Assembly (NCBI GenBank): GCA_002336485.1
Contig: DDCZ01000029.1
Span: 1-58,127 of the forward strand
Direction: 5' to 3'
From: Flavobacteriales bacterium UBA1993
GTDB taxonomy: Bacteria > Bacteroidota > Bacteroidia > Flavobacteriales_G > Salibacteraceae
DNA length: 58,127 bases
Shown here piece after piece: positions 15,550 to 24,800 of the stretch; positions within the stretch are counted from its first letter, which is position 1, and the number at the start of each line of letters is the position of its first letter. Under the pieces are notes generated by a model. That model had not been told where the DNA came from and searched no databases. It worked only from the letters and a program-made list of their open reading frames with translations. Position numbers and translations under genes: made by a program.

Positions 15550-17596
15550 GTAGGGTCAGTTTCAGCGTGAAGGAGCTTCCCTCTCCTACGGAGCTTTTAA
15601 CGTCAAGCGTACCCGACATTTGCTGGATTAGCGCTTGCGTAACGAATAGACCAATTCCGCTACCTCCAAAGTCTTTGTATGCTTCACCGCTGGCGCGGTA
15701 AAACTTGTCAAAAATCAGGTCCAATTTCGAGTTCGCTATTCCGATTCCAGAATCCTCAATCTCGATAACAATGTCTTGCTGTCCTAGGCCATTAGTCTCG
15801 GATTGAACAGAGATTTTCACAAAACCATCTTTGGTAAACTTGAAGGCGTTCTCCAAAAGATTGAACAGAATTTGATTTAGCCGTTTTGGATCGCCAACAA
15901 GGGGATCAGGGATAACTCCAATATCCAGAATAAGATCGATTTCTTTCTCATTTGAAATGAATTCGAAGGAGTCGATTAGGGATTGGATCAATTGGCGTAG
16001 AGAAAATGTCTTATGCTCAATTTGAAGCTTTCCGGCTTCTAAATACGAAACATCAAGAATGTCTTCGACAAGGGCAGTCAATGATCGCGTCGAATAATCA
16101 AGCACTAAAATTTCCTCAGACCCCTGTAAATCAGGCCGGACCTTCAATAATTCCAATATGGCGCTGATAGCGTTCAGCGGACCGCGCATATCATGGCTAA
16201 CAGAAGAAAAATAAATATTCTTATCCCGTTGAAGGAGCTCTAGACGGCCTGTGAGGTCATCGATTCTTGAGTTTTGGGTGTGGATTTTGTCGTTTAAAGC
16301 TTCAATGCGCTCAGACTCTTGATTAAGCTGAGTGGATGCTTGAGAGCGTTTACGAGACGACAGGTAGTAGAGCCCAAACACTAAAATGAGCAAGGCTGTA
16401 CAAAGTGAGAAGAGAAAGGTCAACGTATTTCTCTGAAAGTTGTTTGATTCGGAGTTTTCCAATTCTCGCTCTTGGGATTCTCGCTGCGTTAATAGATTCT
16501 TCCTGCGATACTCACTTTCCATTTCATTTATTTGTTCAGCTTTATTAACCAACTCTAGGCTGTCGCGATAGGCATTAAGCTCTGATAATATGAGAAACGC
16601 TTTTTGATGGTTGCCCTCTTGAGCGAGAATTTGCGAGTATTCGGAATAGACAACAGGAATAATTGAGGCTACGTTGAATTGTTTCGCGAGTTTTTTAGAG
16701 AGTTGTATGTATGTTTTGGCCTGGTCGAAGGAGTCTAATTTTAGATATATCAACGCAAGATTATAATAGCTCGAGGCAAGCATTGGTTGATCGTTAAGCT
16801 CCGTCTTTAAATCGATGCTCTTCTGTTGATACTCCAGCGCCTGATAGAGGTTGCTTGTTTCCTCAAATACATTTGCTAGGTTGTTGTAGTTATAGCTAAG
16901 ATTTCTGCGATTGTTCAATGCTTTATTGATCTGAATTGCTTGAAGGAAATACTCTTTCGCGACGGAATAGTCACCCAATTGCTTGTATGCCGAACCGATG
17001 TTATTCAAAACTGAGCTAACCATGTTTTGGTCATTCATTTCTCGGGCAATTATCAAGGCTTCCTTATAGTATACAATCGACTCATCTACGCTCTTTTGTT
17101 CCTTTTTAATTGATCCTATTTGACTCAATATCGCCGCCGTCCTCTCAGTATCCCCCTGCTTTTCAGCTATAGATAAGCCCAGATATAATTTATCCAATGC
17201 CCTATTTAGTAGCCCAACATTTTTATAAGAGTTACCCAGATAAAACAAGCCTCTGGCGTAGTTAATGGAATCTTTCTGGGCTAATGGAATTTTAAGAATA
17301 TGCTCAAAAATGGGGGTAGCGGCTTCATGAAGGTGAATATCTCGGTATGCTTGGCCTATTTCAAACCCAACCTTAATCTTGCTAGAGTCCGGAAGAAAGC
17401 TAAAAAGGGTCGTTGTAGAATCTAGAATATTCCGGGCTTTCGCACTATGACCTTCTTGGATAAACTCGCGTGCATGTTTGACGTTTTCCAACAAATTCAA
17501 TCCGTCCCGGTCAGCCTGAGATTGACCATAAGTCTGGTTTGATAAACCAATAATGGAAAGGAATGTTATCAGTCGAAACAGGTCTCTTCTCAACAT
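15539..17596 (-). CDS. TPR-domain sensor histidine kinase
   Basis: The chosen start gives 685 residues with an N-terminal signal segment (RLITFLSIIGLSNQTYG). Residues about 30-350 form a run of TPR units (for example NNIGSAYKQLGDYSVAKEYF). A short coiled coil, a membrane segment near 392-413 and a kinase core follow. The H box is SSVSHDMRGPLNA, with the phosphorylated His near residue 468, and the ATPase boxes are LFNLLENAFKFT, IEDSGIGI and GGSGIGLFV. No receiver domain or response-regulator gene is adjacent. The periplasmic TPR sensor type is frequent in Bacteroidota. It starts 83 bases from the divergent DUF6089-like gene. Confidence 0.9.
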   Translation of the reverse strand: MLRRDLFRLITFLSIIGLSNQTYGQSQADRDGLNLLENVKHAREFIQEGHSAKARNILDSTTTLFSFLPDSSKIKVGFEIGQAYRDIHLHEAATPIFEHILKIPLAQKDSINYARGLFYLGNSYKNVGLLNRALDKLYLGLSIAEKQGDTERTAAILSQIGSIKKEQKSVDESIVYYKEALIIAREMNDQNMVSSVLNNIGSAYKQLGDYSVAKEYFLQAIQINKALNNRRNLSYNYNNLANVFEETSNLYQALEYQQKSIDLKTELNDQPMLASSYYNLALIYLKLDSFDQAKTYIQLSKKLAKQFNVASIIPVVYSEYSQILAQEGNHQKAFLILSELNAYRDSLELVNKAEQINEMESEYRRKNLLTQRESQERELENSESNNFQRNTLTFLFSLCTALLILVFGLYYLSSRKRSQASTQLNQESERIEALNDKIHTQNSRIDDLTGRLELLQRDKNIYFSSVSHDMRGPLNAISAILELLKVRPDLQGSEEILVLDYSTRSLTALVEDILDVSYLEAGKLQIEHKTFSLRQLIQSLIDSFEFISNEKEIDLILDIGVIPDPLVGDPKRLNQILFNLLENAFKFTKDGFVKISVQSETNGLGQQDIVIEIEDSGIGIANSKLDLIFDKFYRASGEAYKDFGGSGIGLFVTQALIQQMSGTLDVKSSVGEGSSFTLKLTLPKG

Positions 17597-17666
17597 GTGC
17601 CAAAGATGCATGGAAAATTGATCCACTCCCAAGGTCGCCGAAATTCCTTGGAAGCCCGATTCCATG

Positions 17667-17674
17667 TACATTTG
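17667..17674 (+). promoter_or_regulatory. TAnnTTTG box directly before the DUF6089-like gene
   Basis: TACATTTG matches the -7 consensus perfectly and ends six bases before the ATG at 17680. Transcription from it would start at or within a few bases of the start codon. No -33 element with normal spacing is evident, so it may be fortuitous. Confidence 0.35.
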
Positions 17675-17679
17675 TATGG

Positions 17680-18843
17680 ATGCGAAGTCTGTTTACTATA
17701 TTGTTTTGTGCATGTGTTCTGATGGGTCAGGGCCAGAAAAAGGCAGTTTTTGGTAAGGACCCAAAGATTAAAAATGGCGGTAAGAGAGCCAAGACATATA
17801 AGGCACCGAAGCTAGATGAGAACTCAACGGATTGGACGAAGAACCGATTAGATTTTATGATTGGAACAGGCCCGACTGCTTTCTTGGGCGACCTAGGAGG
17901 ACAGGATGGCCCGGGTAAACCATTTATTTATGATTTTGAACCTACACAAACGCGATACGCTATATCGGGCAGCGCGCGCTACTATCTGCGAGAGTATCAT
18001 GCGTTTAGAGGGTCGTTTACATATGCGAGGCTAAGAGGTGACGATGCCACTACGAATTATCCTAATCGGAGATATAGAAATTTGAATTTTAAATCTCCAG
18101 TTATGGAGTTGACAGGGAATTATGAATTCTATATTCTAAAACCGAAAACAATCCACTTTGCTGGGGCACGCTCAACACATATTTTCAATGGAAACCGGTT
18201 TGGCGCATATGTTTCTGCAGGTGCGGGGCTCTTTTTCTTTAACCCAAAGTCGCAGGTGAATGGAACATGGTATGCGCTTCAGCCACTGCGTACGGAAGGC
18301 CAAGGACTTGCGGACGCTCCAGCGCCTTATCGTCGAATTAACGCCGTGTTTCCGCTAGGAGGTGGCGTGACCTACCTTTTGAATTGGAATTACACAATCG
18401 GGCTTGATTTTGGGTATCGATGGACGACGACGGATTATCTTGATGATGCGAGTGGTTATTACTACGACAACGATAAAATAGTTCAAAATACGGGCAAACT
18501 AGCGGGACTTTTGGCTAACCCTAGCGTGCTGCTTGATGAAGTGCCTGAGCCAGATTGGTACACAAAAGATCAGCCAAGAGGTGGGAGCGAAAGCAATGAT
18601 ACCTACTTGATTATGCAGGTTACACTTAGCCATTCGTTTGCACCATCTATCACCAATAAGAAGGTAAAACAAAAGAAGAATAAGCAAAAGACAGCGTATA
18701 AGGAAAAGCTAAAAAACAAGAAAAAGGGCAAGAAGGCTCGAGCTTACGATAATAAACGGATAAAGAATAAGAAGAAGAAGTTTAAATCGCCAAACCTCAA
18801 GTTCGGAAAGAAGCGAAAGAGGAACAAAATTAGGACCTTCTAG
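17680..18843 (+). CDS. DUF6089-like outer-membrane barrel protein with lysine tail
   Basis: From MRSLFTILFCACVLMGQGQ (a signal peptide) the protein has 387 residues. The barrel region opens with GPTAFLGDLGG and alternates short beta strands typical of DUF6089/PorG-type proteins (YYLREYHAFRGSFTYARLRG, GVTYLLNWNYTIGLDFGYRW). It ends in an outer-membrane-type strand, LIMQVTLSHSF. About 62 further residues follow, of which roughly half are Lys or Arg and only two acidic, an odd extension for a barrel protein. PorG family members are T9SS components, but I cannot prove that identity. The frame stays open upstream to 17563 inside the kinase gene; the signal peptide fixes the start. Its stop shares a CTAG with the convergent gene's stop. 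Confidence 0.65.
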   Translation: MRSLFTILFCACVLMGQGQKKAVFGKDPKIKNGGKRAKTYKAPKLDENSTDWTKNRLDFMIGTGPTAFLGDLGGQDGPGKPFIYDFEPTQTRYAISGSARYYLREYHAFRGSFTYARLRGDDATTNYPNRRYRNLNFKSPVMELTGNYEFYILKPKTIHFAGARSTHIFNGNRFGAYVSAGAGLFFFNPKSQVNGTWYALQPLRTEGQGLADAPAPYRRINAVFPLGGGVTYLLNWNYTIGLDFGYRWTTTDYLDDASGYYYDNDKIVQNTGKLAGLLANPSVLLDEVPEPDWYTKDQPRGGSESNDTYLIMQVTLSHSFAPSITNKKVKQKKNKQKTAYKEKLKNKKKGKKARAYDNKRIKNKKKKFKSPNLKFGKKRKRNKIRTF

Positions 18844-20111
18844 ATTCTGTAGATAAGGCCAATCTGGAGATCAATTAACCGATTGGTTTCATCTATTACC
18901 CGATAGTCAGAAGAAGCATCCACGGCACTGTTTAGTGGCACCATCATATTACCAAATGCAGATAGCTGGCGTCCGAGGTGTCGTTCAGCACCTAATAAAG
19001 CGCCGTAGCGAAATTTATTTAATCCATCTTTTGAATTCAGTTCGGTCTTACCTGTAACAGACGCTCTGTATTGGGTGTTATCGTAAACGACGTATCCTTC
19101 ATTTTCAGCAGAGATTAAATAATCACAAAATCCACCGATAGAAACACTCCAATTATCATTAAACAATTGATTGTATGTCACCGGGACGTGGACATAATCC
19201 ATACGGGTCGCTACTAATGATTCATGAATTAGATAGCTAGTGCCATCCGCAGAACCAGTTCCTGTTAAACTTGTAATTATTGGATCAAGGTCGATGTCAC
19301 GCGTTCGCTCAATGCCATTTCCGCTTCTCCTTAACCACCCAATTTCGGTCGTTATGTAGGACCTGTCGCTAAGCGAAAAACCGTACCCAAAGGCAAAGGA
19401 TGGATTCGCCTTCCATTTAGATTCAACCTCAAACGAATTTGATTCTCCAGAACCAATGCGTAAGGCACCTCTTAGATACCATATATGGTTGCTACTCCAA
19501 TGTTCAATTACAGGCTCCTCCATAATATCATTTCGAGAAGCAATGATGGGGTTCGTGTAAGATTTTACCCGCGATGGCATAAACGGAATAGAAGTGAAGA
19601 TTCGCTTATTATTCGACTTATTAAATGCAGCATCAGCTTGTCCTGACCAAGTTATCACCGCTAGTTCAGAATCCATTACCACGGGTGAATTACTCAACGT
19701 GACGGATTCGGCGATACTAGATTCAGACGTAGATTGTGCAGTGTGAATGACGTTAAGCGGTGACGTTTTTATTGCATCATTGCGCGCAAAACCATCGGAT
19801 GGAATCACTTCGTCGATCACATGGTTCTCTAGTGGATTAGAGTGGGCCAAATGAAACTCAAATTTATCCTCAGGCTGAATTGGGCCATCACTTTGTGCAA
19901 GACCTACTACAACCATTAGTGAACCAATTATCGCTGCTGCTTTAAATAAAATAACGCCAGCGCTGCTCGACGTTGCGGCGGCTAAAACAGAACTTTGGGC
20001 CATTCCGGCTTCCACCGCGGACCATCCAATAGATGGGTCTGTGGAGAAGTCCTTAAGGCCTTCAAACCTCTGGCGAAACACATCGTCAATATCGTTTCCT
20101 AAATCAACCAT
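18840..20111 (-). CDS. Sigma-linked membrane protein with C-terminal barrel-like domain
   Basis: The 423-residue protein begins with about 50 cytoplasmic residues (DVFRQRFEGLKDFSTDPSIG, then WSAVEAGM), similar to the short N-terminal segments found on anti-sigma-like proteins. One membrane segment follows near residues 52-73, then a Ser-rich linker of about 130 residues and a beta-rich C-terminal half. That half resembles small outer-membrane barrels (FAFGYGFSLSDRSYITTEIG and a terminal strand RLIDLQIGLIYRI). The ATG overlaps the stop of the ECF sigma gene by eight bases, so the two are made together. It probably restrains the sigma factor and senses the envelope. No FecR or zinc anti-sigma motif is seen. 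Confidence 0.6.
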   Translation of the reverse strand: MVDLGNDIDDVFRQRFEGLKDFSTDPSIGWSAVEAGMAQSSVLAAATSSSAGVILFKAAAIIGSLMVVVGLAQSDGPIQPEDKFEFHLAHSNPLENHVIDEVIPSDGFARNDAIKTSPLNVIHTAQSTSESSIAESVTLSNSPVVMDSELAVITWSGQADAAFNKSNNKRIFTSIPFMPSRVKSYTNPIIASRNDIMEEPVIEHWSSNHIWYLRGALRIGSGESNSFEVESKWKANPSFAFGYGFSLSDRSYITTEIGWLRRSGNGIERTRDIDLDPIITSLTGTGSADGTSYLIHESLVATRMDYVHVPVTYNQLFNDNWSVSIGGFCDYLISAENEGYVVYDNTQYRASVTGKTELNSKDGLNKFRYGALLGAERHLGRQLSAFGNMMVPLNSAVDASSDYRVIDETNRLIDLQIGLIYRI

Positions 20112-20655
20112 ATGCTAAGTACAAGTCTGGATAAGCCACTTTGAGTTTAGCCTGAATTTGTTTGCGAGCTGAACTAAGGTGCCATTTGGACGTTCCAACA
20201 GAAATGCTGAGATGGTCGGCGATTTCCTTATGACTATAACCATCGATGGCAAACATGTTAAAGACGACTTTGCTAACAGGAGAGATGGTGTCAATTATTG
20301 ACATCAATTCAGAAATAGACATATTATTGAGGCCATCATTGTATACCTGATAAGTAGGCATAATGGCCTCGAAGGAAAATATATCCTTATATCGCTTATT
20401 TGACCGCAAGTGGTCGAGGGCAGAGTTTATAACGATGCGTTTACACCAACCTTCAAATGAATTGCCAAAGTGGTATTGGTCTATTTTTTTGAAAATTTTG
20501 ATGAACCCTTGATTCATCACGTCCATCGCCTCTTCTTCGTCCTTTATGTATCTACGTACAATAGCAAGCATTAATGGGAAATAGGTATCGTATACCTTTT
20601 TCTGAGAGGATCTCTCCTCATCGATGCACCCATTAATTATTGAATCTGATATCAT
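20104..20655 (-). CDS. ECF-family RNA polymerase sigma factor
   Basis: The 183-residue protein has the two-domain layout of ECF sigma factors. Region 2 includes DEEEAMDVMNQGFIKIFKKI and FEGWCKRIVINSALDHLR, and region 4 includes VFNMFAIDGYSHKEIADHLS and SVGTSKWHLSSARKQI. It should redirect RNA polymerase to an envelope-response regulon. The overlapping downstream gene is the obvious candidate anti-sigma partner. No autoregulatory promoter motif could be recognised in the short gap to the next gene (20656-20705). Confidence 0.92.
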   Translation of the reverse strand: MISDSIINGCIDEERSSQKKVYDTYFPLMLAIVRRYIKDEEEAMDVMNQGFIKIFKKIDQYHFGNSFEGWCKRIVINSALDHLRSNKRYKDIFSFEAIMPTYQVYNDGLNNMSISELMSIIDTISPVSKVVFNMFAIDGYSHKEIADHLSISVGTSKWHLSSARKQIQAKLKVAYPDLYLAYG

Positions 20656-20705
20656 TTAGATGAACGTAGTCTTTCTTAAAGACGGCCATATGACGGAAAA
20701 GGTTG

Positions 20706-21317
20706 TTATTCTTTCAATTTAATAACGTTGGCTTTGCGTAATTCAGTACCTGAAACGAAAACAATTCCATTCAAATCAGGGTATGCTTTTCTTGACACTC
20801 GAACCATTTCCTTTATTAATTCTTCATATTCTGAACTCCTAAAATTGGTAGGAAGCTCAACCTTACCTAGAAGCGTATACTCAGTAGATGGGTTGTTCTC
20901 AATGAAAAGGTTCAAGCCATTTCTACCAACAGTCTCAGACATCTGATATGTTGGGTCTACAGAAATCTCCTCGCCTTTTTTAGGCTTTTTGCGTTTCGCT
21001 TTAGGGTCCTTATAAAATTGGATAACGTCTGCCTTACAAAAGGCTGTCCCCGGTCGAAAAATCAAAGCGTCGTATTCAACATCAAGCATCTCTTTTGCTA
21101 CACGCTTGATCATATGATCCATCATTAAATCAAACTTATCAGGAGACATCAGGCCACAGTTAATGGTGCCGATGTGTCGATACTGGGTAGCTGGATTGCT
21201 CTCCATAAACAGGACTTTTCCGTCCCGAAGATTTGCCGTTCCTGGTGTTTTTTGTGCTATAACGGTCGTGGTTATTAATACCGTCAAGATCCCAATTGCT
21301 ATACTCTTCATTTTCAT
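20706..21317 (-). CDS. Secreted protein with an internal domain duplication, unknown family
   Basis: The start was taken as the ATG that overlaps the upstream stop (ATGA), giving 203 residues with a signal peptide ending TTTVIAQ. The mature part consists of two similar units of about 65-70 residues. Each has an LF-x-E-x-NP-x-T-x-Y segment (LFMESNPATQYRHIG and LFIENNPSTEYTLLG), a helix with several Met and Lys, and a closing F-x-x-GT-x-x-x-KA-x-VI motif (FRPGTAFCKADVI and FVSGTELRKANVI). A Lys-rich linker separates the units. I do not recognise the domain. It is coupled to the DUF2147 gene, so both probably act in the envelope. Confidence 0.7.
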   Translation of the reverse strand: MKMKSIAIGILTVLITTTVIAQKTPGTANLRDGKVLFMESNPATQYRHIGTINCGLMSPDKFDLMMDHMIKRVAKEMLDVEYDALIFRPGTAFCKADVIQFYKDPKAKRKKPKKGEEISVDPTYQMSETVGRNGLNLFIENNPSTEYTLLGKVELPTNFRSSEYEELIKEMVRVSRKAYPDLNGIVFVSGTELRKANVIKLKE

Positions 21318-21739
21318 TCTGCTTTTGTCCATATTGATGTTCTTCCAATAAACGAGAATCCAATGTATCCCCGCACATTTAATGAGTTTCCTTCTTTCGT
21401 GATCACACAAGAATAGGTTTCTCCATTTTTAGGATCGTATATCGTTCCCTCTTCCCATTCATCGTCGTCAAACTCAAAACCTTTTAATATTTCAAGCCCC
21501 ATGATTGGTTGAATTCTCAACTTCTCATCTGAATTTTCAATATCGAGTTTTGGAGCCCCGTCACGCATCGGTTCTTTAAGCCAAATAATTTTGCCAAAGT
21601 ATTTGTCACCCTTTTTAAAGACTTCGACTTTACCGGTTTTTTCCTGATTATACCAAACACCTAATATGTCATCCGCGGACTGTCCAATGACGGCGGTCGT
21701 TGAGATGAGCGCGATTAATAAGCTGAAAATGATTTTCAT
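21314..21739 (-). CDS. DUF2147-family secreted protein
   Basis: This 141-residue protein has a signal peptide (MKIIFSLLIALISTTAVIG) and then the DUF2147 pattern: DDILGVWYNQEKTGKVEVF, GKIIWLKEP, a turn before GLEILKGFEFDDDEW, then GTIYDPKNGETYSC, and a final RGYIGFSFIGRTSIW. DUF2147 proteins are small lipocalin-like beta barrels in the periplasm or secreted; their ligand is generally unknown. It heads a two-gene unit whose second ATG overlaps this stop by four bases. Confidence 0.88.
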   Translation of the reverse strand: MKIIFSLLIALISTTAVIGQSADDILGVWYNQEKTGKVEVFKKGDKYFGKIIWLKEPMRDGAPKLDIENSDEKLRIQPIMGLEILKGFEFDDDEWEEGTIYDPKNGETYSCVITKEGNSLNVRGYIGFSFIGRTSIWTKAE

Positions 21740-21843
21740 TCTTTTTGAATTTATGAGGTAAAGAAATGATTTTTTTTTATTCCCTGATCGAAGCCTCTAA
21801 TTCAAGGACTCTGCCAAAGATTGAAAGAAGATAAATATCAATA

Positions 21844-24800
21844 CTATTTAACAATGGATATGGGTCTTGAAATATGGCCATTTACGAGCAGGAAGTAAAC
21901 CCCAGGTTGAACATCTTTCAAATCAATTGTCTGCTTTTTCGCCTTCACATTTCTATGGGTAAGAACGAGGCGACCATTGCTCGTGAAAAGCGATACGGTT
22001 TCAATTTCGGATCGAAAGGATATTGTCACCACATCATTTGCAGGAACTGGAGTTACCACTAAACCAGTTTGTGTGATTTCCTCTTCGCCAAGCGTAGTTA
22101 TGAGTTTTAATAATGTATCGGAACCAACCGGGTTTGTCACGATTTGTGTAACTGCATATACCTGCTGGTTTGTGTAAGTGAACGATGCCGGAACTGAGGT
22201 CATCACGGTTCCTTCACCTAGATCGAAAGACATAGTATCACCATAAAGACTTAAGTCGACAAAGTCTACCGTAAGCCCGTCGTTTTGCACGCCGAACTCG
22301 AAGTTCGCAATTGGTGGGTGCGCAATCATAATGTCGTCAATGGCGATGTCGCTTCTGTAATCATTTCCTGTAATAGCCCGAAATCTTAAGTTCACGACAT
22401 ACCCCCCGAATTGACTTAGGGAAACTTCAGCTAAGTCCCATGATGAACCTTGATTTCCTGAAATGCTAAAAACACCATTCGTCCATGTAGAACCATCGAA
22501 GACATCTACTTCTAGAGTTCCCATATCGGCCCCATTCATGTTGTACCAAAAGAGTAGCGTAGGGTTAACAGCTGCTACAAGATCAATGCAAGGCGAAAGC
22601 AAGACAGATTCTAAGTTAGTGCACCCTCCACTAGCCTCCATATAGAGGTATTTGCCAGAAGTGTTTCCAGTGGTGTGATCTGCAGAAGGTCCTGTGAAGT
22701 CCGATGGCGTGTTTCCTGAATTTGTTCTCCAGTCCGAATCATCAACAACATATGTCTCTTCGTTTACCCAACCGTTCGAAAGTGAGCATACCGTTGACCC
22801 ACAATCAGACTCGATTCCGCAAGTCGAAAAAGTCTCAAAGTCTTCACTCCAAATCGGAGATATGGTAGGGGATGACTGAAAGTAGTACGTTGTTTGAAGC
22901 GAATCGTTAAATCCGTTTCCGTCATTCGGAGCATCGATGGATAACGTAACTAGATTCAGACTCGAATTAACTGCTAAAAGCTCAGTGAAAGTCAACTCTA
23001 ATGTTGATCCTGCTCCGACGTTAATAACAAAAGACTCTGAAATTGTCTGACCTGTCGATGAAATTAGATCAGCATCCAAACTTGTAATAGTGTTGTTGCC
23101 AAAGTTTTTAATCACAAACGAGAACTCAATGCTATCTCCATGACAGGAAAATAGTGATCCTTGGTCAGGAGATACATTCTCGATTCCGGCATCATGTGCA
23201 ATCGGACAGTTGAAGATGCCAGGCTGCATTTTTACGGCCACGAGTCGCTTACCTATGGCGTCATTAGGTCCTGTGGACGCAACGCTATACCAAAGCTTGT
23301 CGCTTAACGGGTTGGCGGTATAGTCCACGAATTCATTTATGCTGGAAACCCCTATCGAGTCCATGTATTTGTTGCCTAGCCTATAAACCTCATAACCCGT
23401 GGCGTTTGCGGCTGTATTCCAGGATAGCCCGATTGAGTCTGGACAAGAGTATTCAATTTGGAGATTGCTTGGGGTTCGGATAATCGAAAAGTCATTCGAA
23501 GTTGAAACCTGACTGGCATATGTAATCCTTAATTGAACATTTCCCGTTGCGATGTTTGGAACGGTCCAGTCATAGTAGCCTTGTGAAGCCGGGGTAGAGG
23601 CCGAAATCACAAACCATGTTGAACCGCCGTCGCTGGAATATTGAATAAAGACGTCACCGGTATCAGAATAGGAATCCCAACGAATTTTTTCCGTCGAGAA
23701 TGGCACCATAGACTCTCCACCAATGGGGTAGGTTAGGACAAACTCTTCGGGCTCGAACCAATGAACGAGAAAAAACTCTTGTGGTCCACTAGGAACGTCG
23801 TAGCCTTTGACTTTTACGAGATAGTTTCCTGAAGCTGGGGCGAAAAACTCTACCTGCTCCATGTTGTTTAGGTGATCCTGATCTGGAACGGCTGGGTAAT
23901 TGAGCGTAGTTGTAGAGGGTGTATGATCTAAAACATATGGCAAGTTTTCATTGTTTGAAGGATCAATTATTACAAGGTCAAGATCATTAACCAGCGATGT
24001 AGAGGCGGATGTTGATGCCTCAGGATCCGTCCAGTACAGCATAAAACGAGCCTTGCTGCTACCTGTTGGAACAATTAAGGTGAATTGTGTGCTGTCACCA
24101 TCCGATAGTGATCCGGTAGTAAAATTAGAATTGGAAATTACCTCATAGGCCTTTCTAGCATTAATGCGTCCCCAGCCATATTTGAAATCAGGACCAACGT
24201 TTCCAAGGTCGTCTGCAGTATTGAGAACAATGGCCTTCATCAAGCCCGATGGCGGCAGCTCACCTTGTTCTCCGTCATATGCGCTATATAATACGGCAAG
24301 GGTTCCTGACACGCCCGGACAAGACATTGAGGTGCCACTTTTCACGCCATAGGTATTGTCTTCCTGTGTGGAGGTCACACTTGTTCCCTTTGCGCTAATA
24401 TCAGGCTTAATTCGCCCGTCAAACGCAGGTCCGCGGCTACTTGAGGTGGCTAAGATGTCATTTTCGTTTAAGTTGGCAACGGTGATTACGTTCTTCCCGA
24501 CTTTATGTCCGCCAGTTATATTTCCCCATGTACTTCCGGCGCCATATCCGCAATTTGATGTGCCGCTATTTCCTGCGGAGAAAACATGCACTAAATGCTC
24601 TAAATCAAAGACCTGCTCATCCATGGTTCGGGCAAGCGCGGTGTATCCGGCATTGCAACCATTGCTGTAGGAGGTAGATGTAATCACCACGTTTTTGGTG
24701 TAATAATGTGTTGCGATGCTATCAAACCCCTGGTATTGTGGCGCGGCCTTATATACGTAGAGATTTGACCCTTTGGCCTGTCCTTCATGGTATGGGTTTA

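Noticed and set aside
17563..17679. Upstream extension of the DUF6089-like frame into the kinase gene
   Set aside because: The signal peptide begins at 17680; the extension would mask it and is antisense to the kinase start.
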